Assembly: GCA_017463585.1 (NCBI GenBank)
Contig: JAFTOX010000013.1
Coordinates: 1-64,000, forward strand
Source: Rikenellaceae bacterium
Lineage (GTDB): Bacteria; Bacteroidota; Bacteroidia; Bacteroidales; Rikenellaceae
Direction of reading: 5' to 3'
Length of the DNA: 64,000 nt
Part shown: in pieces, positions 26,201-33,529 of the stretch
Numbering within the stretch: position 1 is the stretch's first letter
Layout: the number at the start of each line of letters is the position of its first letter
Program-made: the position numbers and the translations under genes
The notes under the pieces: generated by a model
The model's input: only the letters and a program-made list of their open reading frames with translations
Database searches by the model: none
Told to the model about the DNA's origin: nothing

Positions 26201-26384
26201 TTGTTTCGATATCGGCTGCATTAGCTCCTGCATAGACCGTCGCTACGGTGATGTAGGGAGGGTCCATCTCGGGATACTGGTCAATCGCCAGATTCTTCAA
26301 CGAGAAGAGTCCGAAGATGATCACACCCAAGAAGAGCAGACAGGTCGAAATCGGCTTTCTAACGGCTGATTCGTAAATTTTCAT
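23232..26384 (-). CDS. RND-family inner-membrane efflux permease (AcrB/MexB-like)
   Basis: 1050 residues with the duplicated RND plan: twelve membrane helices and two large periplasmic loops. The helix-4 region carries the proton-relay aspartates in SIAIGMVVDDAIVVLENI, with GTSLSLIALIGAIMLVGIVVKNGIVMVDY in the second half. The N-terminus (MKIYESAVRKPISTCLLF) is typical of the HAE1 group. It exports hydrophobic compounds using the proton gradient, together with the adaptor and TolC-like proteins encoded immediately upstream. Substrates cannot be predicted. Confidence 0.95.
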   Translation of the reverse strand: MKIYESAVRKPISTCLLFLGVIIFGLFSLKNLAIDQYPEMDPPYITVATVYAGANAADIETNITRVLEDQLNSVDNLKEITSTSKDNVSMITLEMEWGSDLDAAMNDVRDIVSRTQTLLPDEVDYPTIFKFSSSMMPVMMLSVTADESYYAMDKILDDRLVNVLNRVNGIGSVSVIGQPVREIQVNVDPEKIEAFGLTIESIGGIIASENLNVPAGSMDLASGTYNVKADGEFTDSEQLKHLVVSTRGGRTVKLSDVAEVKDTIQKITMDTRANGRRSAMIMIQKQSGANTVEIVEDIQKRLPAIEKTLPNDIKIVEIMNGATEIQKSINSLAETVMLAFVFVIIVVMVFLGRWRATFIICMTIPISLVTAFIYLFAADSTLNLISLSSLSIAIGMVVDDAIVVLENITTHIERGSSPKEAAIYGTNEVWLSVIATTLVVVAVFMPLTMVSGMAGILFKELGWIVSIVVCMSTTAAVTLTPMLSAYILSSEGGKHDYKGVGIIYKPIDKFLDWLDDAYARMLTWSVRHRWATVGAAMLLFVVSLGLLKFVPFDFFPPSDNAQITATIETEQNLSMEYTRDIARRIDSIVYKNFPEVELVSARTGQSSANNAMSAMQKSGSNMISYNLRLSRSTERERSIYEIADIWRAELAKIPEITQFVVSPGGSGGGMSGGANVEIKVFGFDLDNSNSVAIDLKNKVSKIAGVRDADLSRDDLRPEYNVVFDREKLALHGLSNAQVSQAVRNRIDGMTASKYREDGDEYDIVVRYSEEFRQSLEDVENINLMTATGRTIKLKEVAKVVEEFAAPDIQRENRQRVVKVTATLAPGVALGDVVGEVQKMLDEYETPDGIDLELGGTLEDQQETFGDLFLLLALIVVLVYIVMATQFESMTMPLMIMVSIPFAFTGVFFALWISGTSLSLIALIGAIMLVGIVVKNGIVMVDYTNLLVERGMSVAKAAVAAGKSRLRPVLMTSLTTIFGMVPMAMGLGEGSEIWQPMGVSVIGGLTCSTILTLLVLPALYVIFRGRKASGANEIQHDGSSKRKQAIANKIN

Positions 26385-26406
26385 CTTGTTTCTCCTTTAC
26401 TGTTTT

Positions 26407-27435
26407 TTAGTTATTGCTAACCTCGATAGCGGTACCATCGTCGAGCTTGCTCAGACTGGTAACCGAAATCACCTCGCCTGCATTCAGACCCGACAGAATA
26501 ACGTAGTTCTTCTCGATCTGACGACCCAACTCAACCACGCGACGCTCTACCGTGCCGTCCTCCTTAACTACGAACACTGCACGCTCAGCGGTACCTGCCT
26601 GACGCTTAACTGCTACGTCGGGAACCAGCACACTCTCAACCTCACCCAGATTGAAGATTGCGCGAGCGAACATACCCGGACGCAATTTGTTGCCAGCGTT
26701 GGGAATGGTGATCTCGACCGTAAATGTGCGCGTTGCTGCGTCCATTGCGGGATAGATCAACGATACCTTACCCGTAAACTTCTCGTCGGGCAGCACCTCC
26801 GTAGCGATCTCAACGGGCATATTCAGTTTAACCTTCGAAAAATACTTCTCCGAGATGCTTGCGGTGATCTTCAACGGGTTGATCTGCATAACCTGCAAAA
26901 TGGGCATATTGGCAAACATATCGCCAGCCTCAGCGTTACGAGCCGTAACAACACCCGAGATTGGCGAACGCAACTCGATGTTCTTCTTCAAGTTAGCCAC
27001 TGCATCGCGCTGCACCGAAACCTGAGTCTTCATCGCTTCGAGCTGCTGAGCCGAGATACCACCTGCCTCAAACACGGGAGTCATACGTGCCAGATCGGCT
27101 TCGAGGTTCAGAAGCTGAGTATTTGCCTGATTATACTGAATGGGGTCCATTGTTGCAACCAACTGACCCTTCGATACATAATCACCTACATCAACCAAAA
27201 TGCGGTCGATACGTACACCCTGAACAGCGGGCGTAATCGAGTTCTGCTTGTAGGGCTGAATGTTGGCCGTAACCTCAACCAACTGACCAACCATTGCCGA
27301 CGCAGCAACATCGGTCTTGATCAACACCTTCTCGGGCTGAACCGTCTCAACGGTCGCCTTGTTGCTCTTGCCACCGCAACCTACCAACGCCAACGAAGCA
27401 ATGAGGGCGGTTGCCAATACTAAATTCTTTTTCAT
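26407..27435 (-). CDS. RND efflux periplasmic adaptor lipoprotein
   Basis: 342 residues. Lipoprotein signal ending at Cys20 (LALVGC). Beta-barrel, lipoyl and helical hairpin regions of the membrane-fusion family are seen: the GDYVSKGQLVATMDP lipoyl half-motif near residue 95, a short alpha-hairpin, then SPISGVVTARNAEAGD near residue 155. It bridges the RND pump and the TolC-like channel. It lies 22 bp before the permease and 25 bp after the tolC-like gene, so all are translated from one mRNA. Confidence 0.94.
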   Translation of the reverse strand: MKKNLVLATALIASLALVGCGGKSNKATVETVQPEKVLIKTDVAASAMVGQLVEVTANIQPYKQNSITPAVQGVRIDRILVDVGDYVSKGQLVATMDPIQYNQANTQLLNLEADLARMTPVFEAGGISAQQLEAMKTQVSVQRDAVANLKKNIELRSPISGVVTARNAEAGDMFANMPILQVMQINPLKITASISEKYFSKVKLNMPVEIATEVLPDEKFTGKVSLIYPAMDAATRTFTVEITIPNAGNKLRPGMFARAIFNLGEVESVLVPDVAVKRQAGTAERAVFVVKEDGTVERRVVELGRQIEKNYVILSGLNAGEVISVTSLSKLDDGTAIEVSNN

Positions 27436-27460
27436 CTTCTTTTATCTTTCTTTTTAGTTA

Positions 27461-28855
27461 TTATTCCTCTTTACCTACGATCTGGTCGTAGTCGGCCTTT
27501 GCCGAAATATAGTCATAGATTGCCTGCGAGTAGTTCAACTTGGCCTGCGTCAGCGACAACTCGGCCGTGTTCAACTCCAAAATCGTTCCTGCACCTGCCT
27601 TGTAGCGAGTGTTCGAGATGTCGTAAGCCTTCTGTGCCTGAGCAACGGTCTTCTCATTGGCAAACATCTTCTCGCGGGCGGTGAGCAGATTGTTGATCGA
27701 CGAACGCACCTGAACATCAGTACTCTTAGCTACGTAGTCGCGCTGCAACTCCAACTGACGAATCTGGTTGCGCACCTGACGCACCTTGTTGGTATTCTTG
27801 AAACCCGAGAAGATGGGCACCGACAACGATACACCGATCGAAATCGGGTGCTGCCAATAGAAGCTCTTCTTCACAGCCTCGGCCGTACCTGCATTGCCCG
27901 TGCTACCCGTTGTGCCACCTGTTGCGCCACCGCCCATCATTGCGCTGAAATCGGGGCGCTGCATATCGTTACCCGAGTATGCAAACTGACCAAATGCTGC
28001 CAATGTCGGCATACGCGAAGTCTGAGTCAGTTTCAGATTCTGTCGGAGCAGCTCGGCCTGAATATCCAACTGCTTCAAGGTGCTATTCTCCGAAACGTCG
28101 GTCGAAAGCTGCTCGCCACCATTCAGAATAGCATCGCGGAAGTCGTCCAGCGTACCCACCAGCGCGATGTCGATATTCTCGGGCAGACTCAGGTACATCT
28201 TTAACAGACGCTTAGCAACGTCGATCGAGTTTGCAGTCTGAATAATCGAGGGCTGCAAGTTGCTCAACTGCACCTCAGCAGTCAGCAGGTTGTACTCCGA
28301 CGCCAAGCCGTGCTCATACTGCACGCGGGTATCCTCGACCGTCTTGCTCACCGTAGCCTCGCTCGAACGCAACACAGCCAGCGACTGCTCGGCCAACAAA
28401 ATATTATAGTATGCCTTCTTCACGGCATTGACCATATCGATACGCGACGCACGCGCCAACTCCACTGCATTCTCCATCTGCACCTTGGTCATCTTGATCG
28501 AACGCCATACTGCGGGGACTACCAACGGCAAACCCACCTCAGCTGCTGCGGCGATCGTATTGTCAGCACCGAACGACAGACCCTTCGAGATCTCGCTCTT
28601 AACCACAGCGTAGGTATAGGTTCCGCTTGCCGACAATGAGGGGTAGAGATTACCCAACATCTCCTTACGGACATAGTCGTAACGCTCGACCTCCAAATCA
28701 GCCACCTTGATGGTGGGGTTCTCGCTCAGTGCGAGGTCGATGGCCTCCTGCAACGTCAGTCGCATTGTGGTCATCTCTGTTGCGCCCTCTGTCGTCTGAG
28801 CCGACACACCGAGTGCCAGCACAAGAGCGCAAAGTGTCATCATCATCTTTTTCAT
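27461..28855 (-). CDS. TolC-family outer-membrane efflux channel
   Basis: 464 residues with a Sec signal (cleavage likely after about residue 19) and two OEP repeats; each holds long helices (LTLQEAIDLALSENPTIKVA at about 32-51; a second set after about 250). The Gly/Thr-rich segment near residues 300-320 lies between helical regions. It forms the trimeric exit duct of the pump. Second gene of the operon, 21 bp behind the TetR gene. Confidence 0.93.
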   Translation of the reverse strand: MKKMMMTLCALVLALGVSAQTTEGATEMTTMRLTLQEAIDLALSENPTIKVADLEVERYDYVRKEMLGNLYPSLSASGTYTYAVVKSEISKGLSFGADNTIAAAAEVGLPLVVPAVWRSIKMTKVQMENAVELARASRIDMVNAVKKAYYNILLAEQSLAVLRSSEATVSKTVEDTRVQYEHGLASEYNLLTAEVQLSNLQPSIIQTANSIDVAKRLLKMYLSLPENIDIALVGTLDDFRDAILNGGEQLSTDVSENSTLKQLDIQAELLRQNLKLTQTSRMPTLAAFGQFAYSGNDMQRPDFSAMMGGGATGGTTGSTGNAGTAEAVKKSFYWQHPISIGVSLSVPIFSGFKNTNKVRQVRNQIRQLELQRDYVAKSTDVQVRSSINNLLTAREKMFANEKTVAQAQKAYDISNTRYKAGAGTILELNTAELSLTQAKLNYSQAIYDYISAKADYDQIVGKEE

Positions 28856-28876
28856 CTCTGTCCTATGTTTTGTTTT

Positions 28877-29509
28877 TTAATTTATATTCTTTGTTTGCGG
28901 GCGCTTGAACTGCGACAGGAAAGCATCAATCACCTTGATACCCTTCACCGTCGATATTCCGCGCAAGAAGTTGATCACTACGTAACGTAACGCATATTCG
29001 GGCGTAATATTGCTCGGCAGAGAGGCCCTACGGGTGTCCACAACGCCCGAAAGCGACCAACCGAGCATTGAAACCGACAAATCGACATCAATTGTCGGGT
29101 CCAGCAATCCATCATCAATACCCTTCTGAAAGGCGGCACGCAGACGATCGCGATTGCGCTGCTGCATCATTGCCGACAACTCCTCGTAAAGTGCAGGATA
29201 GAAACGACGCAGATTGGTCTGCATACGCTGCTCCGCCTCACCATCAACCAAAAATAGATCAAACGCCGTTAAGATCGATTCGAGGACATTACGACACTCA
29301 CCAATCTTCGCATTAATATGCCCGTGGCGCGTCTCATAATAGTTGATCATACAGAGTTTGAGCAGATTCATCTTATCTTCGAACAGCTCATAGAGCGTAC
29401 GCTTCGACACACCCAGATGCTGGGCGATGTCGTCCATTCGCACAGCCTTGATGCCGAGCTGACGAAACATCTCGGTAGCTTGTTCGATGATATACTCTTT
29501 TTGCGACAT
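28877..29509 (-). CDS. TetR/AcrR-family regulator of the efflux operon
   Basis: 210 residues. HTH within residues 6-50 (EQATEMFRQLGIKAVRMDDIAQHLGVSKRTLYELF, a near-ideal TetR signature) and a helical C-terminal ligand domain. It is the first gene of the RND operon and is transcribed with it, which fits autoregulation: the drug-bound repressor releases its own promoter. Its strong promoter lies about 40 bp upstream. Ligand and operator are unknown. Confidence 0.9.
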   Translation of the reverse strand: MSQKEYIIEQATEMFRQLGIKAVRMDDIAQHLGVSKRTLYELFEDKMNLLKLCMINYYETRHGHINAKIGECRNVLESILTAFDLFLVDGEAEQRMQTNLRRFYPALYEELSAMMQQRNRDRLRAAFQKGIDDGLLDPTIDVDLSVSMLGWSLSGVVDTRRASLPSNITPEYALRYVVINFLRGISTVKGIKVIDAFLSQFKRPQTKNIN

Positions 29510-29548
29510 TGTTTTTTTCGTTTATATCCGTCTATAACATAACGCGTG

Positions 29549-29579
29549 CAAAGATACGCAGAAAACTTTACAAACCAAA
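29549..29579 (-). promoter_or_regulatory. Promoter of the tetR-tolC-adaptor-RND operon
   Basis: Minus strand: TTTG (29576-29579), 19-nt spacer, TATCTTTG (29549-29556), an exact match. Two GAAAAC-type stretches overlap the spacer, but no clear operator palindrome was identified. Confidence 0.82.
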
Positions 29580-29694
29580 AAAGTTTTCTGTTTTCCAAGG
29601 TTTTTAGTTCATTTTCCCACAAAGTGTGCCACTCGTTCGACTTTTGGCACACCGTTCGGCCCTCGAAAATGCCCCCAAACGCACCTCTGAGCCA

Positions 29695-29727
29695 CAAAAA
29701 AGGTCGTGCTCCCGCCGGAGCACGACC
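29695..29727 (-). terminator. Intrinsic terminator of rpoD
   Basis: Perfect 11-bp stem (29717-29727 with 29702-29712), loop of four, followed by T6 on the minus strand. It lies 27 bp after the rpoD stop. The rest of the 245-bp gap carries the efflux operon promoter and nothing else recognised. Confidence 0.93.
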
Positions 29728-29754
29728 CACCAAAATGATATTATTTGCGCCTTA

Positions 29755-30615
29755 TTAGCCCAAATACGATTTAAGTAATTTACTACGCGACGAGTGGCGC
29801 AGACGGCGGATAGCCTTCTCCTTGATCTGGCGAACACGCTCGCGGGTCAGACCAAATTTCTCGCCAATCTCCTCCAAGGTCATCTCCTGACAACCGATAC
29901 CGAAGAAATACTTGATGATATCCTTCTCGCGGTCGGTCAGCGTCGAGAGCGCACGCTCAACCTCGGTGCTCAGCGACTCGTTGATCAAGCCACGATCGGC
30001 ATTGGGCGAATCGGTATTGACCAGCACGTCGAGCAGGCTGTTATCCTCGCCATCGGCAAACGGTGCGTCCACCGACACGTGGCGACCCGCAACACGCAGC
30101 GTATCCGACACCTTCTCCTTAGGCAGTTCCAGCGCATTTGCCAGCTCCTCGGGCGAGGGAGTACGCTCGTTCTCTTGCTCGAAACGGGCAAAAGCCTTAT
30201 TGATCTTATTGAGCGAGCCGACCTGATTGAGCGGCAGACGCACGATACGCGACTGCTCGGCCAGAGCCTGCAAAATCGACTGACGAATCCACCATACGGC
30301 ATACGAGATGAACTTGAAACCACGTGTTTCGTCGAACTTCTCAGCCGCCTTGATCAGACCCAAGTTGCCCTCATTGATCAAGTCGGGCAGACTCAGACCC
30401 TGATTCTGATATTGTTTTGCCACCGAAACCACGAAACGAAGGTTTGCCTTCGTCAGTTTTTCGAGGGCCTCTTGGTCACCTTTTTTGATTCGTTGGGCGA
30501 GTTCTACCTCCTCCTCAACCGTGATCAGATCCTCCTTACCAATCTCCTGCAAATACTTGTCAAGCGACGCACTCTCACGGTTGGTGATAGACTTTGTAAT
30601 CTTTAATTGACGCAT
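29755..30615 (-). CDS. rpoD: Primary sigma factor of RNA polymerase, RpoD/SigA (Bacteroidetes short form)
   Basis: 286 residues. Contains region 1.2 ([16 protein letters not shown]), region 2 ([20 protein letters not shown]…[13 protein letters not shown]), region 3 and a region 4 HTH ([24 protein letters not shown]). Region 1.1 is absent, as is usual for Bacteroidetes. This factor recognises TTTG and TAnnTTTG boxes, the motif found before many genes of this window. It follows the htrA terminator. No TAnnTTTG box was seen in its own 203-bp upstream gap, so its promoter is unresolved. Confidence 0.96.
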   Translation of the reverse strand: MRQLKITKSITNRESASLDKYLQEIGKEDLITVEEEVELAQRIKKGDQEALEKLTKANLRFVVSVAKQYQNQGLSLPDLINEGNLGLIKAAEKFDETRGFKFISYAVWWIRQSILQALAEQSRIVRLPLNQVGSLNKINKAFARFEQENERTPSPEELANALELPKEKVSDTLRVAGRHVSVDAPFADGEDNSLLDVLVNTDSPNADRGLINESLSTEVERALSTLTDREKDIIKYFFGIGCQEMTLEEIGEKFGLTRERVRQIKEKAIRRLRHSSRSKLLKSYLG

Positions 30616-30716
30616 AGTTCTTCTTTATTTTTCGTTTTCTTCTTGTTTCTTCTCCATCGGTTGCTTCACTCGCCTGTTTGGATTCTCCGCTCGCCCTTCG
30701 GTGGGTCGGCAGAGAT

Positions 30717-30757
30717 AAAAAAGCGGAGGTGCTCTTCCGATTAAAGCTCACCCCCGC
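30717..30757 (-). terminator. Intrinsic terminator of the htrA-like gene
   Basis: Minus-strand stem of nine pairs (30749-30757 with 30723-30731), with a partly paired 17-nt loop, followed by T6 (A-run 30717-30722). Confidence 0.82.
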
Positions 30758-30818
30758 CTCGTTTTTCGTGATAGCGGCCTCTTTTTCAGCCCGCTACCCC
30801 ATCGGACGCCTTCGCTGG

Positions 30819-32297
30819 TTACTCTACGAATGTGTAGCTTGCACCGCGACCATTCGGATAGACACCGTCAATCGACGTGATCTTCTCGTTGATCTTCGTC
30901 AGATCATTGACCGAGCGAATCTGGCGATCGTTGATGTGCGTGATGATGAAACCCTCGCGCACTCGTGCCTTAGCCAGCAAGCCACCCTGCTTGATCTGCA
31001 CCACCTGCAAACCACCCTTGATATCCAACTCACGCATTGCCCGCTCGTTCACCGCAGCAAACTTGCCACCCAATGCCTGCTCGACATCAATGTCGTCCTT
31101 CGAGATGAGTTCTGCTTTACCTGCTTTATTACGTAAAGTAACCTCAAAATGTTTCATATCATCGCCTCTTTTTACCGAAATTTTTACCTTATCGTTGGGA
31201 CGATGTTTACCAATCTGCTCAGAGAGCGTTGCTCGGTCGTTGATTTTCACGCCGTTAATCGACATTATCACGTCACCCTTGCGGATTCCTGCTGCCGACG
31301 CTGCACCCTCGGGATCGACCGACGCCACGTATGCATCACCGATCTCATTGATGCCTGTCTCCTCGCCCTGCTCATCGATGAAGGTCTGATCAACGGGACG
31401 ATAGCTGATACCGAGCATCGCACGCTGAACGATTCCGTACTCCTTCAAATCGATTACGACCTTCTTGACGATCGACTCGGGAACAGCGAACGAGTAACCG
31501 ATGTAACTACCCGTAGATGACTTGATTACGGTATTGATACCGACCAACTCGCCACGCGTATTGACCAGCGCGCCACCCGAGTTACCGGGATTCACTGCCG
31601 CGTCGGTCTGGATAAACGACTCGATACTGAACTCGTTGGGAATCACATTCAGCTGGCGAGCCTTTGCGCTGACGATACCAGCCGTAATGGTCGATTGCAG
31701 GTCGAACGGGCTACCGATTGCCAGCACCCACTCACCCAAGCGCAGAGCGTCCGAGCTACCAAACGGGATCGTAGGCAGTTTCTCGCCCTCGATCTTGATC
31801 AGAGCCACGTCGGTCGTGGGATCGGTACCGATAATCTTCGCGTCGAAAACGCGATTGTCGTTCAACTTCACTCGCAGCTTCGACGCATTCTCCACCACGT
31901 GGTTATTCGTTACGATGTAGCCGTCCTCCGAGATGATCACACCCGAGCCACCCGAACGACGCTCCTGAGGCTGCATCGAGCCACCACCCTGCGGACCAAA
32001 GAAGAAATCGAAGAAGGGATCCGACTGGCGGCTATACTGCACCTCCTCGGTCTTCTCGATATTAACAACCGCCTTCACTGCATTCTCGGCGGCGTAGGTC
32101 AGGTCGGGATAGTTCTGCGAGTCGTATGCCGTAAAGTGCGAGCCGACGCTCTCCGACGCAAATTCGGTCGCCTCGTGTGGAGCAACCACAACGTCGCTCT
32201 GATGATTGTTCACAAAATAGGCTGAGGCAGCACCCGTGAGTGCCGACGCTGCAATGACAGCGATAAGATAGATACTCCTTTTCATAACATTAGTCAT
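30819..32297 (-). CDS. Periplasmic HtrA/DegP-type serine protease with two PDZ domains
   Basis: 492 residues. Signal or anchor helix in residues 5-30; a Met at residue 5 (position 32285) is an equally good start. Trypsin-like domain with catalytic His133 (NNHV), Asp163 (TDVALIKI) and Ser240 (NPGNSGGAL), then PDZ1 (about 265-380) and PDZ2 (about 400-485). It degrades or refolds damaged envelope proteins. The upstream gap has no clear TAnnTTTG promoter; a GG-N10-GC sequence (32418-32433) is a weak sigma-54-like candidate in line with stress control. Confidence 0.93.
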   Translation of the reverse strand: MTNVMKRSIYLIAVIAASALTGAASAYFVNNHQSDVVVAPHEATEFASESVGSHFTAYDSQNYPDLTYAAENAVKAVVNIEKTEEVQYSRQSDPFFDFFFGPQGGGSMQPQERRSGGSGVIISEDGYIVTNNHVVENASKLRVKLNDNRVFDAKIIGTDPTTDVALIKIEGEKLPTIPFGSSDALRLGEWVLAIGSPFDLQSTITAGIVSAKARQLNVIPNEFSIESFIQTDAAVNPGNSGGALVNTRGELVGINTVIKSSTGSYIGYSFAVPESIVKKVVIDLKEYGIVQRAMLGISYRPVDQTFIDEQGEETGINEIGDAYVASVDPEGAASAAGIRKGDVIMSINGVKINDRATLSEQIGKHRPNDKVKISVKRGDDMKHFEVTLRNKAGKAELISKDDIDVEQALGGKFAAVNERAMRELDIKGGLQVVQIKQGGLLAKARVREGFIITHINDRQIRSVNDLTKINEKITSIDGVYPNGRGASYTFVE

Positions 32298-32417
32298 TTT
32301 ACATTTTAATAATACAAAAAGGCTAAGTGCATCATAGGCAAAAGTTGGTTATTGCTTGTTCGTTGGTTTTGTTTTCACTCTTCAAACGTTACAATTATAC
32401 AAATATTGCGTGAGATA

Positions 32418-32433
32418 TGCAATTTTTTGACCA
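32418..32433 (-). promoter_or_regulatory. Weak sigma-54-like candidate upstream of the htrA-like gene
   Basis: Minus strand TGGTCAAAAAATTGCA has GG and GC exactly 10 nt apart, 120 bp before the start codon. It is A/T-rich, so chance occurrence is possible. Confidence 0.3.
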
Positions 32434-32500
32434 TATCGGACAATTTGATCTCCTAAGCAGGCTTTCATAATAGCAATAATGGTAGTTTCCGAGAAACTGC

Positions 32501-32558
32501 CCAAGTTCAGCGGCTCGCGCGAACGTAGTCGCGCGACCCCCGCAGCCTCAGAACTTGG
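32501..32558. repeat. Large hairpin element upstream of the htrA-like gene
   Basis: Perfect outer arms CCAAGTTC (32501-32508) and GAACTTGG (32551-32558) enclose a perfect inner stem (32515-32521 with 32530-32536). TTGGATTTTG at the right edge weakly recalls the tails of the hairpin elements at 7772 and 19857. The 353-bp gap holds this and the next terminator; no gene is seen. Confidence 0.5.
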
Positions 32559-32587
32559 ATTTTGATTTAGTTATTCCCCCCCACCAA

Positions 32588-32628
32588 CAAAAAACAGAGC
32601 CACCTCCACCGTGGGAGGCAGCTCCGTT
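32588..32628 (-). terminator. Intrinsic terminator of the nuclease/TonB-receptor operon
   Basis: Fifteen-pair minus-strand stem with several G-U pairs (32614-32628 with 32593-32607), followed by T6. It lies 22 bp after the DUF5689 gene. Confidence 0.88.
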
Positions 32629-32650
32629 CTTAACGCCGTCGTAGCGTCGT

Positions 32651-33508
32651 TTATTTCACAATCTCGATGTCGTCCAACGAGTTGATCGAGATCTGGAACG
32701 CAGGCTTACCGCCGGCGTAATAGACCATAATACCCTCGATGTTGCACACCGTGCCCTTGGCGGGAGTCTTCTCGCCTGCAAACTTCGAGTAACCACTCGA
32801 ACGGACATTGATCTTGGTGCCATTGACATTGAAGATGGCATTGCCATACTTACCCACCGACGACTCACCCTTGTAGTCCTTGTTAGCCCAAGTGTCGATA
32901 GCGATGTCGCCACCACCCATCGTTGCATCACGATCGTAGAAGGTACAGCCCTCGAAAACGGCATTCTCGAAACGCACCCACTTGCCATAGCTGCTCACCG
33001 GAATCTTACCATCGCTCAGGTCGAGAGGCTGCACGCGCTCACCTTTCTCGCCCTTCTTGATCACAAGGTCGATAACGGCCTGAGGCTCGATGTACGAAGT
33101 TTCGTAGTCGTAGTTCTCAGGAATCGTACCACCCAGATTGACCATACCACCGTAGCTACCCATACGCAGACCGTTAGCCTTGACGTAGATCGTCTGACCG
33201 AGCTTATAGTCGTTGTACAGACCCGACTTACCGATACGCAACTCGATACCGGCGGTCTCGTCCTGAATATACATATTCTTATAGAAGTTACCCGTCTCGT
33301 CGCTTGTGGTTACCTTACCAGCAATGACGATATCGTCGGTAATATCGAACGCTCCACCACGCTCATTGAACATCGCCTTGAACTCGGCAATGGTATGCGT
33401 CGGCGTCAGCGTGACCGTCTGGTCGACTGCGGGAGTGTCGAAATCCTCGTAGCAGCCCACCATCATCAGCGCAGCCACCAAACCAAGTATATACTTTTTT
33501 GCACTCAT
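32651..33508 (-). CDS. DUF5689 (OB-fold-like) lipoprotein
   Basis: 285 residues. Lipoprotein signal to Cys19 (LMMVGC). The rest fits the DUF5689 pattern: TIAEFKAMF, then DITDDIVIAGKVTTSDETGN, YIQDETAGIELRIG and YKLGQTIYVKANGL, resembling an OB-fold as found in nucleic-acid-binding and YhcR-type nuclease accessory domains. It is the last gene of a five-gene operon, 21 bp behind a TonB-dependent receptor gene. A surface binding role for the receptor's ligand is inferred, by analogy with SusD next to SusC. Confidence 0.82.
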   Translation of the reverse strand: MSAKKYILGLVAALMMVGCYEDFDTPAVDQTVTLTPTHTIAEFKAMFNERGGAFDITDDIVIAGKVTTSDETGNFYKNMYIQDETAGIELRIGKSGLYNDYKLGQTIYVKANGLRMGSYGGMVNLGGTIPENYDYETSYIEPQAVIDLVIKKGEKGERVQPLDLSDGKIPVSSYGKWVRFENAVFEGCTFYDRDATMGGGDIAIDTWANKDYKGESSVGKYGNAIFNVNGTKINVRSSGYSKFAGEKTPAKGTVCNIEGIMVYYAGGKPAFQISINSLDDIEIVK

Positions 33509-33529
33509 AGTTCTTTCAATTTTAGTCGA

